This document shows positions 1 through 7,248 of a stretch of DNA of 64,000 nucleotides, one piece after another. Location of the stretch: positions 124,001 to 188,000 of the forward strand of contig JAEDCT010000001.1 in the NCBI GenBank assembly GCA_016294035.1, read 5' to 3'. Source of the stretch: Treponema sp. GTDB taxonomy: Bacteria > Spirochaetota > Spirochaetia > Treponematales > Treponemataceae. How positions within the stretch are numbered: position 1 is the first letter of the stretch; the number at the start of each line of letters is the position of its first letter. The notes under the pieces are model-generated. The model was not told where the DNA came from and did not search any database. It was given only the letters and a program-made list of their open reading frames with translations. A program made the translations under genes and the position numbers.

Positions 1-98
1 TTGTTGCTTCCATTAGGATGACGACTACATAAACTTGATGTAAGAGAAGATACATTTAAGTATCTCTGTCCACAATAAACACAATAACAATTAGCCAT
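1..98 (-). CDS. Cys/His-rich small protein, N-terminal part
   Basis: The reading frame starts at the ATG at 98 behind a strong GAGGAG ribosome binding site and runs off the left edge after about 32 residues. The visible peptide begins MANCYCVYCGQRY and has a C-x-C-x2-C group followed by a Cys-x-Arg-His, which suggests a small metal-binding (zinc-ribbon-like) fold. I recall similar Cys/His repeat peptides from treponemal genomes but cannot assign a function. The C-terminus lies outside the window. Confidence 0.6.
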   Translation of the reverse strand, partial: MANCYCVYCGQRYLNVSSLTSSLCSRHPNGSN

Positions 99-141
99 AT
101 TTTTCTCCTCGTTAGCTAGATATGCTAAAAGGATACTATGG

Positions 142-513
142 TCATCCTATCAAATTACGATAGCACACACCAAAAATTTTACATTTTTTAAGAAAATAGT
201 CTTTTATATATAATTTCAACACTTCATCCATCTTTTCCGATTCAACCTTATCCACCAAAACAGGATTTCTTCTGGCATAAGTGAAGCTGCTCATATTTCT
301 TACTGAAACATAACCTTCTACAGTTTCACCCTTAACATGAACAGCTCCGTCGGATTCAGAGTCTAGAACTGCACCAATAAAACATGCATTCTGGGAATTA
401 TCCTTATTCTTCGACAAAACCAGGATGTTCTTACCACTTAAAGAAACAATGTCTCCGCGTTCAGGATAGAAGAATCCATCGACAGATTCATCTGCAGAAA
501 CCTTACACCTCAA
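142..513 (-). CDS. MazF/PemK-like protein downstream of vapBC
   Basis: This 123-residue frame overlaps the end of vapC by 11 bases. Its only usable start seems to be the TTG at 513. An N-terminal RGDIVSL followed by a short beta-rich stretch (ILVLSK, GAVLDSE), a central GYVSVRNM and a C-terminal helix (MDEVLKLYIKDYF) resemble the layout of MazF/PemK endoribonucleases: start strand RGDIV, then the GYV..DQV strand, then a closing helix. The usual N-terminal tryptophan and the HEQ/GRRP loop are missing, so it may be a divergent or inactive relative. Being third in a vapB-vapC-X operon supports a toxin-antitoxin context. The family call is tentative. Confidence 0.45.
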   Translation of the reverse strand: MRCKVSADESVDGFFYPERGDIVSLSGKNILVLSKNKDNSQNACFIGAVLDSESDGAVHVKGETVEGYVSVRNMSSFTYARRNPVLVDKVESEKMDEVLKLYIKDYFLKKCKIFGVCYRNLIG

Positions 514-904
514 ACATCTTTAAATCAGCGACAGCTTTTGCCATGTTATAAAAATCAGAATCGTTGGCAAGGAGCATCACTTCATTATCTATGGCGGTCT
601 GGACTATCAACAGATCGATTGTACTTCTTACGGTGATGCCTTTGTTTTTGCAGACCACCTTAAGCAGGGCCGCCTTTTCGTAGGAAGAATCGTCCTTCAA
701 CGCATAAAAATGGAACTGCGACAAGTATTTTTTCAATATCTCATATTCCTTTGGAGACTTTGCACCCTGGAGGATTTCCATGTAGATAAAATTGTTGATT
801 CCAATGGGATAATGATTTTCAATCAAGATATTGAGCGCATTGGAATACTCATCCTCAACATTTTTCAGATAACTTATGAGCACAGACGTATCTACGAGAA
901 CCAT
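503..904 (-). CDS. vapC: VapC-type PIN-domain toxin ribonuclease
   Basis: This is a 133-residue PIN-domain protein of normal VapC length. The first acidic residue is in MVLVDTSVLI (Asp5), the conserved Glu is in YMEILQG, and the later acidic pair is in STIDLLIVQTA and LLANDSDF. These four acidic residues bind the metal used to cut RNA, typically tRNA or rRNA in VapC proteins. The stop of vapB (904) coincides with the vapC start region, so the pair is translationally coupled. A MazF-like frame follows directly. Confidence 0.88.
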   Translation of the reverse strand: MVLVDTSVLISYLKNVEDEYSNALNILIENHYPIGINNFIYMEILQGAKSPKEYEILKKYLSQFHFYALKDDSSYEKAALLKVVCKNKGITVRSTIDLLIVQTAIDNEVMLLANDSDFYNMAKAVADLKMFEV

Positions 905-1107
905 TATTTTCCTTTCCTCATGGCCTTGTAATCGTAAGATTCATCAAAAAGATCCATGCCGCGGATGTCCTGAATTTCCTTTGTTTTTCTTACTTCAACA
1001 AATTCCCTTAAGGCCGCCTCTATCAAATCTTTTTTTGTCTTTATGAACGGAACACACATAAAGGCCAATCTTACAAGCTCGTCATTAAGAACAATATTCG
1101 TACGCAT
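904..1107 (-). CDS. vapB: VapB-type antitoxin
   Basis: The start chosen is the ATG at 1107, giving MRTNIVLNDEL, because an AGAGGTG ribosome binding site lies 5-6 bases upstream. The longer frame up to 1191 adds residues unlike the family. The 67-residue product has a ribbon-helix-helix-like N-terminus (MRTNIVLNDELVRLAF), the TKKDLIEAALREFV helix typical of VapB/DUF2191 antitoxins, and a charged tail ending in KAMRKGK that would occupy the VapC active site. Antitoxin-first order and overlap with vapC are standard for these modules. Confidence 0.82.
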   Translation of the reverse strand: MRTNIVLNDELVRLAFMCVPFIKTKKDLIEAALREFVEVRKTKEIQDIRGMDLFDESYDYKAMRKGK

Positions 1108-1172
1108 ACACACCTCTTTATACACATTGTAATACACATTCATGTCAACTTCAATAATAAAAAAAGACGGCA

Positions 1173-1310
1173 TCACAAAAGACACCGGCATCTATGATTT
1201 TTACCGCAGCACATGCTGTTGGACACGAAATTGATTTATCATGGGGCGAAAGCCGGCGTGATATGGTGTTTTATGGGGCAGCCAGTGGAGTTGCCCATGG
1301 CAAAAAAAAG
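1173..1310. repeat. Dispersed repeat, copy A
   Basis: This non-coding segment shares blocks with copies near 6.0-6.35 kb and 7.12-7.25 kb. Shared blocks are a stretch around TATGATTTnTACCGCAGC, then ATGCTGTnGG and ACGAAATTG, and a second block around GATATGGTGTTTTATG followed by GGCAGCCAGTGGAGTTGCCC. It lies between the vapB promoter region and a convergently placed lipoprotein. No convincing ORF covers it. Confidence 0.75.
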
Positions 1311-1358
1311 ACGCATTGCCGAACGACAACGCGCCTTTTGATCTTTCAGACGGGAAAA

Positions 1359-1700
1359 TTATTTTACGATTGACCAGTGAAATGGATATCCATCAAGTTC
1401 AATTGTAAGAACACCGTCTTCTACTGATGCCTTGTAAATCTCCATTCTGTCAGAGAACGTTTTTCCACCATCTTTGCTTTCTTCATTGATAGTGATGTTA
1501 ACTTTACCATTCTTAGCGGCATTACCTGTGTAAGATCCCTTGGCTACATAGTCGTCATCAGTCCATGTTACAGTGTCGCCCTTGAATTCAAATGTTCCAA
1601 GCTTTCCCTTGTAAGTAGCATCCTGTCTACCACCGCAAGAAACCAATGCAACCATCATCACAGTCAATACTGTCAATGCGAAAAACTTAATCTTGTTCAT
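1359..1700 (-). CDS. Small lipoprotein, unknown function
   Basis: The 113-residue product has a basic N-terminus (MNKIKFF), a hydrophobic core and a lipobox ending VALVSC, with the lipidated Cys at about residue 22, so it should be membrane-anchored. The mature part is a short beta-rich domain with FKGDTVTWTDDDY and a closing YPFHWSIVK. It resembles the many small single-domain treponemal lipoproteins of unknown role. It is transcribed away from the two-component operon that follows. Confidence 0.75.
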   Translation of the reverse strand: MNKIKFFALTVLTVMMVALVSCGGRQDATYKGKLGTFEFKGDTVTWTDDDYVAKGSYTGNAAKNGKVNITINEESKDGGKTFSDRMEIYKASVEDGVLTIELDGYPFHWSIVK

Positions 1701-1868
1701 AAGAACTCCTTAAAAATTATTTTTAGTAATTATAATCAACGGCAGAATAAAAAAAAGAGTTAACCACCCTAAAAAAAACGGGATTTTTTCCCGACTATAT
1801 TTTTGATTATACATTTACTTGAAATAAAAATTATCATATCATTATGCAAAATCCGGTACAATTACAAC

Positions 1869-2879
1869 ATGAAAAAGTTTCAGCTAAAAATTGAATACAT
1901 TCTTCTGATCATCTCACTGCTTAATTTCTGTTCTACAGTAAGTTTAAAAAGCATGTCGCAGAACAATTTCATCAATATGGAGAATGTACTTGAAAATATA
2001 AACAGCATAGAAAGCGGAGATCTTGAAGATACTTTCTATCAGTTCACATATTTCAGCAGGGAACTTAAAAATCAGCTTAAAGAAATAATAAGATTGAAAG
2101 ATTATGCTGACGAAAATCAAAAAGAAAATCTTACTGAAGCTGCAGATATTTTTTCAACATCAATAAGAAAGCGTGAACAGCAGCTTATATTCAGTTATGA
2201 CGCCATACTTTACTGCTCCCTTATTCTTTGTTTTATTTCCGGAGCTGTAATCTTCTATAAAATCGTCCATCAGAAAAATGAGCTTTTAAAAATTAAAATA
2301 ATAAACGAGCAGCAGCTTCAGTTCAGCAGAAATCTTCATGATGGAATAGCCCAGGATCTTGCGGCAGTGAAAATATATCTCAATAAAAATGAAACAGAAA
2401 AATCTTTCTTCTATGCGGAACAGGCTTTAAAGGATGTGCGATACCTTATTGATTCAATGCATGCTGAACTTTCAAAAGATTTTGTTCAGCTTGTAAAAAA
2501 CAATCTTGAAAATTTCGAAACAAACTTTGGAATAAAAACAGATCTTTTGATCGCCAGCAGCAGTCTTGAAAAAATAGACAGTAGAATCCATATAGAACTA
2601 CTTCGCATACTGCAGGAAACATTAAGCAATATTGCCAGACATTCAGGCGCTTCTTTAGTGAATGTAAAAATAACGGAAGTCGGAAGAGATCTCAACCTCA
2701 TCATCAAGGACAACGGAAAAGGCATTGATCCTGAAAATCTTTATTCACATTCAGACGAGAAAAAACACTATGGAATTAAAAACATTAAAGCACGTGTAGA
2801 CCATATAGGCGGCAAAGTTGAATTCAAAAATGATGGAGGATGTACAATTGCGATCTGCATTGAAAATATTATTCGTTGA
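1869..2879 (+). CDS. Sensor histidine kinase, HisKA_3 / NarX-DegS type
   Basis: The ATG at 1869 (MKKFQLKIEY) is preferred over an upstream in-frame start because it directly precedes the first membrane helix. The 336-residue protein has a membrane helix at about 9-27, a roughly 90-residue extracytoplasmic sensor region, a second helix near 115-140, then the H-box NLHDGIAQDL (phosphorylated His) and an HATPase domain with the N-box (ETLSNIARHSG) and DNGKGI. It should phosphorylate the overlapping response regulator. The ligand is not evident; the ECF-S-like third gene hints at a small molecule. Confidence 0.9.
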   Translation: MKKFQLKIEYILLIISLLNFCSTVSLKSMSQNNFINMENVLENINSIESGDLEDTFYQFTYFSRELKNQLKEIIRLKDYADENQKENLTEAADIFSTSIRKREQQLIFSYDAILYCSLILCFISGAVIFYKIVHQKNELLKIKIINEQQLQFSRNLHDGIAQDLAAVKIYLNKNETEKSFFYAEQALKDVRYLIDSMHAELSKDFVQLVKNNLENFETNFGIKTDLLIASSSLEKIDSRIHIELLRILQETLSNIARHSGASLVNVKITEVGRDLNLIIKDNGKGIDPENLYSHSDEKKHYGIKNIKARVDHIGGKVEFKNDGGCTIAICIENIIR

Positions 2880-3528
2880 TGATCATGAAGGAATACGCAA
2901 CGGAATCGGACAGCTGCTTCAGCAAAATGATTCCTGCTTTGATTTTATATATGCATCCAACTGTACACAGGCCCTTGAAGTAGCTGCAAAAAATCCAGAC
3001 ATAAAGGTTGTTGTTGTAGACATAAATCTTGACGGAGAAAACGGACTTGAACTTGTTCCACAGATCAGAAAAATTCTTATGGATGCAAAATTCGTCGTCT
3101 ATACCATGTATTCGGATTCTCCACACATAATGCAGGCGCTCAAGTCAAAGATAGACGGATACATCACAAAAGACGCTCCCCTTGAAGAACTGAAGAAAGC
3201 CATTGTTGCTGTGAGTGAAGGCAGCATCTTTTACAACAAAAGAGCCAGCCAGATCATGCACGCTCTGCTGAACACAAATTCAGAAGATTTAAGCGACAAA
3301 GATGTCAATATAATGAATCTTGTAAAAAACTATAAGCAGCTTACAAAAAAAGAACAGGAAGTGTTTAAGCTGCTTGCCATGAACAAAACCTCAAGAGAAG
3401 TATCTGAAATATTAGGTAAATCTGAAAAAACAATCATCAACCAGCGGTCAAACATCTACGGGAAACTAAATCTGCATGACAGGCTTGATCTTATTGAAGC
3501 CGCAAAAATTCTTGGAGTGATTGCATGA
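2848..3528 (+). CDS. LuxR/NarL-family response regulator
   Basis: The N-terminal receiver domain has the acidic pair in ILFVDDHEG and the phosphoacceptor Asp in VVVVDINLDG; the switch Thr/Ser and Lys lie in VVYTMYSD and YITKDAP. The C-terminal GerE helix-turn-helix is LTKKEQEVFKLLAMNKTSREVSEILG split over two helices, followed by SEKTIINQRSNIYGKL. A GGAGG sits 8 bases before the TTG at 2848, which I take as the start; the gene then overlaps the kinase by 32 bases. Upstream ATGs at 2830/2833 have no comparable ribosome binding site. Confidence 0.88.
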   Translation: MRSALKILFVDDHEGIRNGIGQLLQQNDSCFDFIYASNCTQALEVAAKNPDIKVVVVDINLDGENGLELVPQIRKILMDAKFVVYTMYSDSPHIMQALKSKIDGYITKDAPLEELKKAIVAVSEGSIFYNKRASQIMHALLNTNSEDLSDKDVNIMNLVKNYKQLTKKEQEVFKLLAMNKTSREVSEILGKSEKTIINQRSNIYGKLNLHDRLDLIEAAKILGVIA

Positions 3529-4079
3529 GGAAGTTCTTTATCTTTTTGTACACAATGATATGTATTTCTGTCAACTATCTTGGAGCAAAAGGCGCAGCCT
3601 CTGCATATTTTCCGTTATACCTTGATTCCATCATGACTATTTCTGTAGTTGCACTCTTTGGTTTGATACCGGGAATCTTCTGCGCCGTCAGTACCAACAT
3701 GCTGATGGTGCTTTTTATGGGAAGTTCTCCCCTTTACACAATCTGCCATGTAACAACAGCAGTCATCGCATGGCTGTCCTTCATGCATTTTAAGAACAGG
3801 AATCCTGATAAAGAGCTTTCAATAAACTCTTTTTTGTGGGCTGGATTTTTTGCGGCAATTTCCAACTCTATTCTTGGAAACATCATAACAGACAAGGTCT
3901 ATGGCGCCTTGACAGGACTTCCACAGGCGGACACGGTGGCACAGGCATTTTTTACAGCTGTACACAACCGCATCTTCTGCATCTACACTTCGGGATTCAT
4001 CCAGAACCTTACGGACAAAATGCTGAGCACGGCCATAAGCTTCATCCTCTACAAGAAGCTGGAAAAAAAATTCCCGTAG
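3525..4079 (+). CDS. Multi-pass membrane protein, ECF-transporter S-component-like
   Basis: The gene overlaps the response regulator stop by four bases (ATGA), so it is the third member of that operon. The 184-residue protein has about five hydrophobic segments. Early YLGAKGAASAYFPLYLDSIMTI, a GLIPGIFCAVSTN turn and a later GFFAAISNSILGNIITDKVYGG-like loop resemble substrate-binding (S) subunits of energy-coupling-factor vitamin transporters. No ATPase or T subunit is nearby, so it would share a distant ECF module or act as a sensor partner. Family placement is by appearance only. Confidence 0.55.
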   Translation: MRKFFIFLYTMICISVNYLGAKGAASAYFPLYLDSIMTISVVALFGLIPGIFCAVSTNMLMVLFMGSSPLYTICHVTTAVIAWLSFMHFKNRNPDKELSINSFLWAGFFAAISNSILGNIITDKVYGALTGLPQADTVAQAFFTAVHNRIFCIYTSGFIQNLTDKMLSTAISFILYKKLEKKFP

Positions 4080-4463
4080 CTTATAAGCGATTTGAATCAG
4101 AATTTAAAGCCGAACTGGATGTTTGGAACAAGCTTCATTTTTTCTGTCATATTCCATGATGAAATTCCATGGTTTTTTGTATTTGGAGCTGAATGCATCA
4201 TCATTGAAATCCTTTATATGGACATCAAATGCAAGTTCAACATAATCAACCATGCCGGATGTTTTTTTCGTTCATGGATGCTATAAGTTTCTGCATCAAA
4301 GATTTTTTTGATCCGCTTTCCTCAATAATTTCATATATTCTGTATGCCACACAAACGGAATCTTCTCCGCATAAACAAATAAATAATGTTGCATGTATAA
4401 TACCATACCGGTGAAGGATCCCCGGGTTAAGGCCGAAGGTAACATGAGCCACGACAGCAAAGT
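4080..4463. other. Gene-poor stretch with possible decayed ORF remains
   Basis: No intact gene is visible. On the minus strand two adjacent reading frames look like pieces of one broken gene. One (about 4246-4400) encodes SVCVAYRIYEIIEESGSKK and reads into a stop. The other (about 4104-4255) encodes VDYVELAFDVHIKDF and ends YDRKNEACSKHPVRL. The hand-off between frames near 4250 would be a frameshift. The family is not recognised. The right end carries repeat copy D1. Confidence 0.3.
4408..4462. repeat. Short dispersed repeat D, copy 1
   Basis: The segment is about 55 bases long and centred on GGCCGAAGGTAACATGAGCC. It recurs with few changes at 5927-5985. It abuts the stop codon of the Rpn-type nuclease gene. 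Its function is unknown. Confidence 0.7.
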
Positions 4464-5288
4464 TCACCGAGCAGTCATTGTGCTGTCGGTAAGATGCTCG
4501 ATTTCTTCAAGAGATAGTCCTGTGCTTTTTGAGATGAGAAGAAGATCAATTTTACTATCAAGCAGGATTCTTGCAGTCTCCACAGCCTTGTCGTGCGCCC
4601 CCTGAGAAATTCCCTGAGAAACACCATTAGAGAATCCGTTATCATAGGCGTAGCTTGCCTGAATCTTTATTTCCTGTTCCACTGTCATGTGTTCCTTCCT
4701 CCATTCCCTCAGATTCCGGGTGATGTGCACCTGCTCTTCTATGTCTTTTGTAAGATCATCATCGGCATTGCTGCCATAGAAATATTTGAGCAGCGCGCGG
4801 CGTTCAGGATTCTTTTCCATTTCCCACGCATTAACATTATAAAATACTTTGTGGGTTTTGTCATTTAAGGAAACGGAGGGATCTTCCTCACAGATATTCT
4901 TGAATGAATACACAGGCAGATCTTTTCCGAACAGATCAAAGAGGCACACAAAGAGAATGTAGGACTCAGGAAGGGACCTGTACAGATTCCCTTTGTCCAG
5001 GAAGGAGATGTCCTGAAGCCCCTGATAGTAGCGAGTCCTCAAGGGCAGATCCTTTCTGTCAAGGCACTGCATTTCGATCGTAAAGACACGGCTGGAATCC
5101 TTCACGAATACATCAAGACGGATTCCTTTTGAGTACGGATCCGACTTCAAGTCTTTTTCCCGTTCAAGGTAGATGATCTTTTCAATGCTTATTCCAAGCA
5201 TGCGCTCGATGAATGGTCGGCATATTCTCTCGTTCTGCATGACGGTTGCGAACATAAAGTTGTCTGTGATTCTGATTTCTTCTGGCAC
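4464..5288 (-). CDS. Rpn/PDDEXK_2-family nuclease (putative transposase)
   Basis: The 274-residue protein starts ITDNFMFATVMQN and has the PD-(D/E)XK core in IRLDVFVKD...VFTIEMQ (Asp, then Glu-x-Gln), followed by RTRYYQGLQDISFLDKG and LFVCLFDLFGKDLPVYSF, all hallmarks of the recombination-promoting nuclease (Rpn) family. The C-terminus has a low-complexity SNGVSQGISQGA spacer and a final LSLEEIEHLTD helix, the fast-evolving part in this family. Such genes are often multicopy in treponemes. Its setting among repeats and an IS200 element fits a mobile, variable locus. Confidence 0.88.
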   Translation of the reverse strand: MPEEIRITDNFMFATVMQNERICRPFIERMLGISIEKIIYLEREKDLKSDPYSKGIRLDVFVKDSSRVFTIEMQCLDRKDLPLRTRYYQGLQDISFLDKGNLYRSLPESYILFVCLFDLFGKDLPVYSFKNICEEDPSVSLNDKTHKVFYNVNAWEMEKNPERRALLKYFYGSNADDDLTKDIEEQVHITRNLREWRKEHMTVEQEIKIQASYAYDNGFSNGVSQGISQGAHDKAVETARILLDSKIDLLLISKSTGLSLEEIEHLTDSTMTAR

Positions 5289-5630
5289 TGGACTCTCCGG
5301 TTAAGTAAAATGCGGAAAAGAAACTCTCCATGATAAATATATATCCGAAAAAAATCAAAAAAATGCAGTTCGCGGAAAAAATTTTCGCATAAATTCTGAT
5401 GATTGGTCTCCCGCTGATCTCGCGGATTTGCGCTGATTGGGTTTGAATATTCTTGCTCTGACACGGAAATCTCTGTTTCAGAATGCACTGTCAGTGACTT
5501 TTACTGCTTTTTGCGGAGCAAAAATGGGAGCCTTGCGACCAATGTAAAACTCGGGAAGCAAGCGTAAGCTTGCGTCCGTCTCCCAACTCAATCAACTTCT
5601 GCTGAAAATTGATGAAGGGAGGAATTGCTT
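5289..5630. other. Intergenic leader with small hairpin
   Basis: No gene is seen in about 340 bases. A small inverted repeat (GCAAGC-GTAA-GCTTGC, near 5560-5575) lies about 55 bases upstream of the mini-ORF at 5631 and could be part of its 5' leader. No CRISPR or tRNA signature was found. Confidence 0.5.
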
Positions 5631-5729
5631 ATGACTTTTGACAGAATTATAGCAGTTGTTGCATGTGTGGCAACTGTTGTCTGCATGGTTATGGCAGTGC
5701 TCTCCTACCTTAAAGATAGAAAAAAGTAA
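5631..5729 (+). CDS. 32-residue hydrophobic peptide, candidate type I toxin
   Basis: A strong GGAGG lies 7 bases before the ATG. The peptide has a short polar start (MTFDR), one membrane helix (about residues 6-25, IIAVVACVATVVCMVMAVLS) and a basic tail (YLKDRKK). This is the layout of small Fst/TxpA or holin-like toxins, whose mRNAs are controlled by antisense RNA. A hairpin-rich tract with no ORF follows at 5739-5815. The real ribosome binding site and tidy topology argue that it is translated. The toxin role is inferred. Confidence 0.55.
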   Translation: MTFDRIIAVVACVATVVCMVMAVLSYLKDRKK

Positions 5730-5738
5730 ACAAAAAAA

Positions 5739-5815
5739 GCCGCTCTAGTCCGACACACTAAAAGCGGCATTAACGCAAAGTGGAGACGACCGACGGAGTC
5801 GGGCATTTCCTTTGC
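5739..5815. ncRNA. Structured tract downstream of mini-toxin ORF
   Basis: Two inverted repeats follow the peptide gene: GCCGCT (5739-5744) with AGCGGC (5763-5768), and GCAAAG (5775-5780) with CTTTGC (5810-5815) enclosing an inner CCGAC/GTCGG stem (5790-5802). Together they could be the structured 3' end of the toxin mRNA or part of an overlapping antisense RNA. No transcript evidence is available. Confidence 0.45.
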
Positions 5816-5926
5816 TTAAATATAACACTTATTGGTTGTAAGGTCAAACTTTATATGACAAACCTTCGGACTTATACCGTGCCATTGTCAGACTTGATCC
5901 AACAATTCCTATTGCTTAATGCATTA

Positions 5927-5985
5927 TCGGTGAAAGAGAAATCCCCGGCTCAAGGCCGAAGGTGACATGAGCCACAACGGCGAAG
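5927..5985. repeat. Short dispersed repeat D, copy 2
   Basis: Near copy of the segment at 4408-4462, sharing the GGCCGAAGGTgACATGAGCC core. It lies just left of the larger dispersed repeat cluster. Confidence 0.7.
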
Positions 5986-6011
5986 CCATAAAACAAAAAG
6001 CCGTCACCAAA

Positions 6012-6350
6012 ACGATGTCAGTCCCTATGATTTGTACCGCAGCCCATGCTGTCGAGTACGAAATTGGTTTGCCATGCACCAAAACGATGCCAGCCCCTGC
6101 GATTTGTACCGCAGCCCATGCTGTCGGGTACGAAATTGTTTTATCATGGGGCGAAAGCCGTCGTGATATGGTGTTTTATGCGGCAGCCAGTGAAGTTGCC
6201 CATGGCAAAAAAATAGCCGGCATCCCAAAAGACACCAGCCTCTATGATTTGTACCGCAGCGGATGCTGTCGGGTACGAAATTGGTTTGCCATGCATCAAA
6301 TGATGTCATGGCATAACGTTTTATGTGGCAGCCAGTGGAGTTACGCGTGG
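6012..6350. repeat. Cluster of dispersed repeat, copies B1-B3
   Basis: Three tandem, partly truncated copies start near 6012, 6083 and 6222. Each holds GATTTGTACCGCAGC and ATGCTGTCG followed by TACGAAATTG. B2 continues with the GATATGGTGTTTTATGCGGC block as in copy A. B3 continues with a block starting ATCAAATGATGTCATGGC. A long plus-strand frame through here is only an open frame across repeats. The right end meets the IS200/IS605 element. Confidence 0.75.
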
Positions 6351-7105
6351 CAAAATCAAAACCACCGGCTCAGCCGGTGGTTTGCTCTGCGGGTGCAACC
6401 CTTTGTTACCGGCCAGCGCTATAGCGCACTGAAACGACTGCCATTCGCACCACTTTTTCTGGCTGCTGCTAAAGCAGCTTATTTTTCTTTTTACTTATTA
6501 CCTGACTATTTTTTACTTGCCTCTTTTCGTCGGCTCACCCGTAAACGGGTCAAATAGTTCTTTCATTTCTAGTTGTTCTGATGTTTTATCTTCCATCAAT
6601 TGATTTCGGATATACTTTTCTATCGCAGTTTTATTTCTTCCTACTGTATCTACGAAATATCCTCGGCACCAGAACTGCCTGTTTCCATATTTATATTTTA
6701 GATTAGCGAACCTATCAAATATCATTAGGCTACTCTTTCCTTTTAGATATCCCATTATACTTGCTACGCTATATTTTGGCGGTATGCTTACGAGCATATG
6801 TATGTGATCCGGGCAACATTCTGCTTCTATTATTTCTACTGATTTCCGTTCACATAATTCTCGTAGTATTTTTCCTACTTCTCTTTTTATTTTTCCGTAG
6901 ATTATTTGCCGTCTATACTTTGGTGCAAACACTATATGATATTTGCAATTCCATTTAGTATGGGCTAAACTTTGTTCATCCATTTTGAACCTCCTAATTT
7001 TCGTAATGCTTCTTGGCAGTCGCATTCTGAATATTAGAAGGTTCTTTTTTCTATGTATAGCTAAAGCTTTCTGAACCTCCAGCCGAGCTGGAGGTATTCG
7101 TTTCA
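6350..7105 (-). mobile_element. IS200/IS605-family element
   Basis: The transposase gene is bounded by two compact palindromes: a perfect 10-bp stem at 6361-6381 (ACCACCGGCT/AGCCGGTGGT) on the 3' side and an 8-bp stem at 7076-7094 (CCTCCAGC/GCTGGAGG) on the 5' side. Subterminal hairpins rather than inverted terminal repeats are how single-strand HUH transposases recognise their ends. The same dispersed repeat flanks both sides, so the element appears to sit within a repeat cluster. Exact ends and any TnpB/IscB-type partner were not found. Confidence 0.75.
6513..6983 (-). CDS. tnpA: IS200/IS605 transposase TnpA (HUH, Y1)
   Basis: The ATG at 6983 (MDEQSLAHTKWNC) follows an AGGAGG site and gives 156 residues, the normal TnpA length. 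An upstream extension to 7106 runs through the element's end hairpin and is not coding. The HUH pair is PDHIHMLV (His60, His62) and the catalytic Tyr is in IEKYIRNQ (Tyr124). FWCRGYFVDTVG is also typical. The protein looks complete, so the element may be active. Confidence 0.93.
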   Translation of the reverse strand: MDEQSLAHTKWNCKYHIVFAPKYRRQIIYGKIKREVGKILRELCERKSVEIIEAECCPDHIHMLVSIPPKYSVASIMGYLKGKSSLMIFDRFANLKYKYGNRQFWCRGYFVDTVGRNKTAIEKYIRNQLMEDKTSEQLEMKELFDPFTGEPTKRGK

Positions 7106-7116
7106 CAAAAAAACCG

Positions 7117-7232
7117 GCACCAGAAGATGCCAGCCTTTATGATTTGTACCGCAGCGGATGCTGTCGGGTACGAAATTGGTTTGCCATGCATCAAATGATG
7201 TCATGGCATAACGTTTTATGCGGCAGCCAAAG
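7117..7232. repeat. Dispersed repeat, copy C
   Basis: This copy is nearly identical to B3 (6222-6350) through the TACCGCAGCGGATGCTGTCG and ATGATGTCATGGCATAACG blocks. It runs directly into the pgk terminator hairpin, so the repeat's 3' part is shared with that terminator. Confidence 0.75.
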
Positions 7233-7247
7233 GCTGTCCGCATAAAA
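7214..7247 (-). terminator. pgk terminator hairpin
   Basis: TTTTATGCGG (7214-7223) pairs with CCGCATAAAA (7238-7247), and inside it CAGCC pairs with GGCTG around an AAA loop. It starts directly after the pgk stop codon. The A/T-rich outer stem gives a U-tract on the minus-strand transcript. The left arm also belongs to the dispersed repeat. Confidence 0.7.
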
Positions 7248-7248
7248 C

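Noticed and set aside
1779..1793. CGGGA/TCCCG hairpin upstream of the histidine kinase as a terminator
   Set aside because: The stem is only five base pairs with an all-T loop and no proper T-run after it on either strand.
5967..6557. 196-residue plus-strand ORF
   Set aside because: It runs through three copies of a non-coding dispersed repeat and the IS200 end hairpin. The composition is unnatural (repeated ICTAAHAV) and there is no ribosome binding site.
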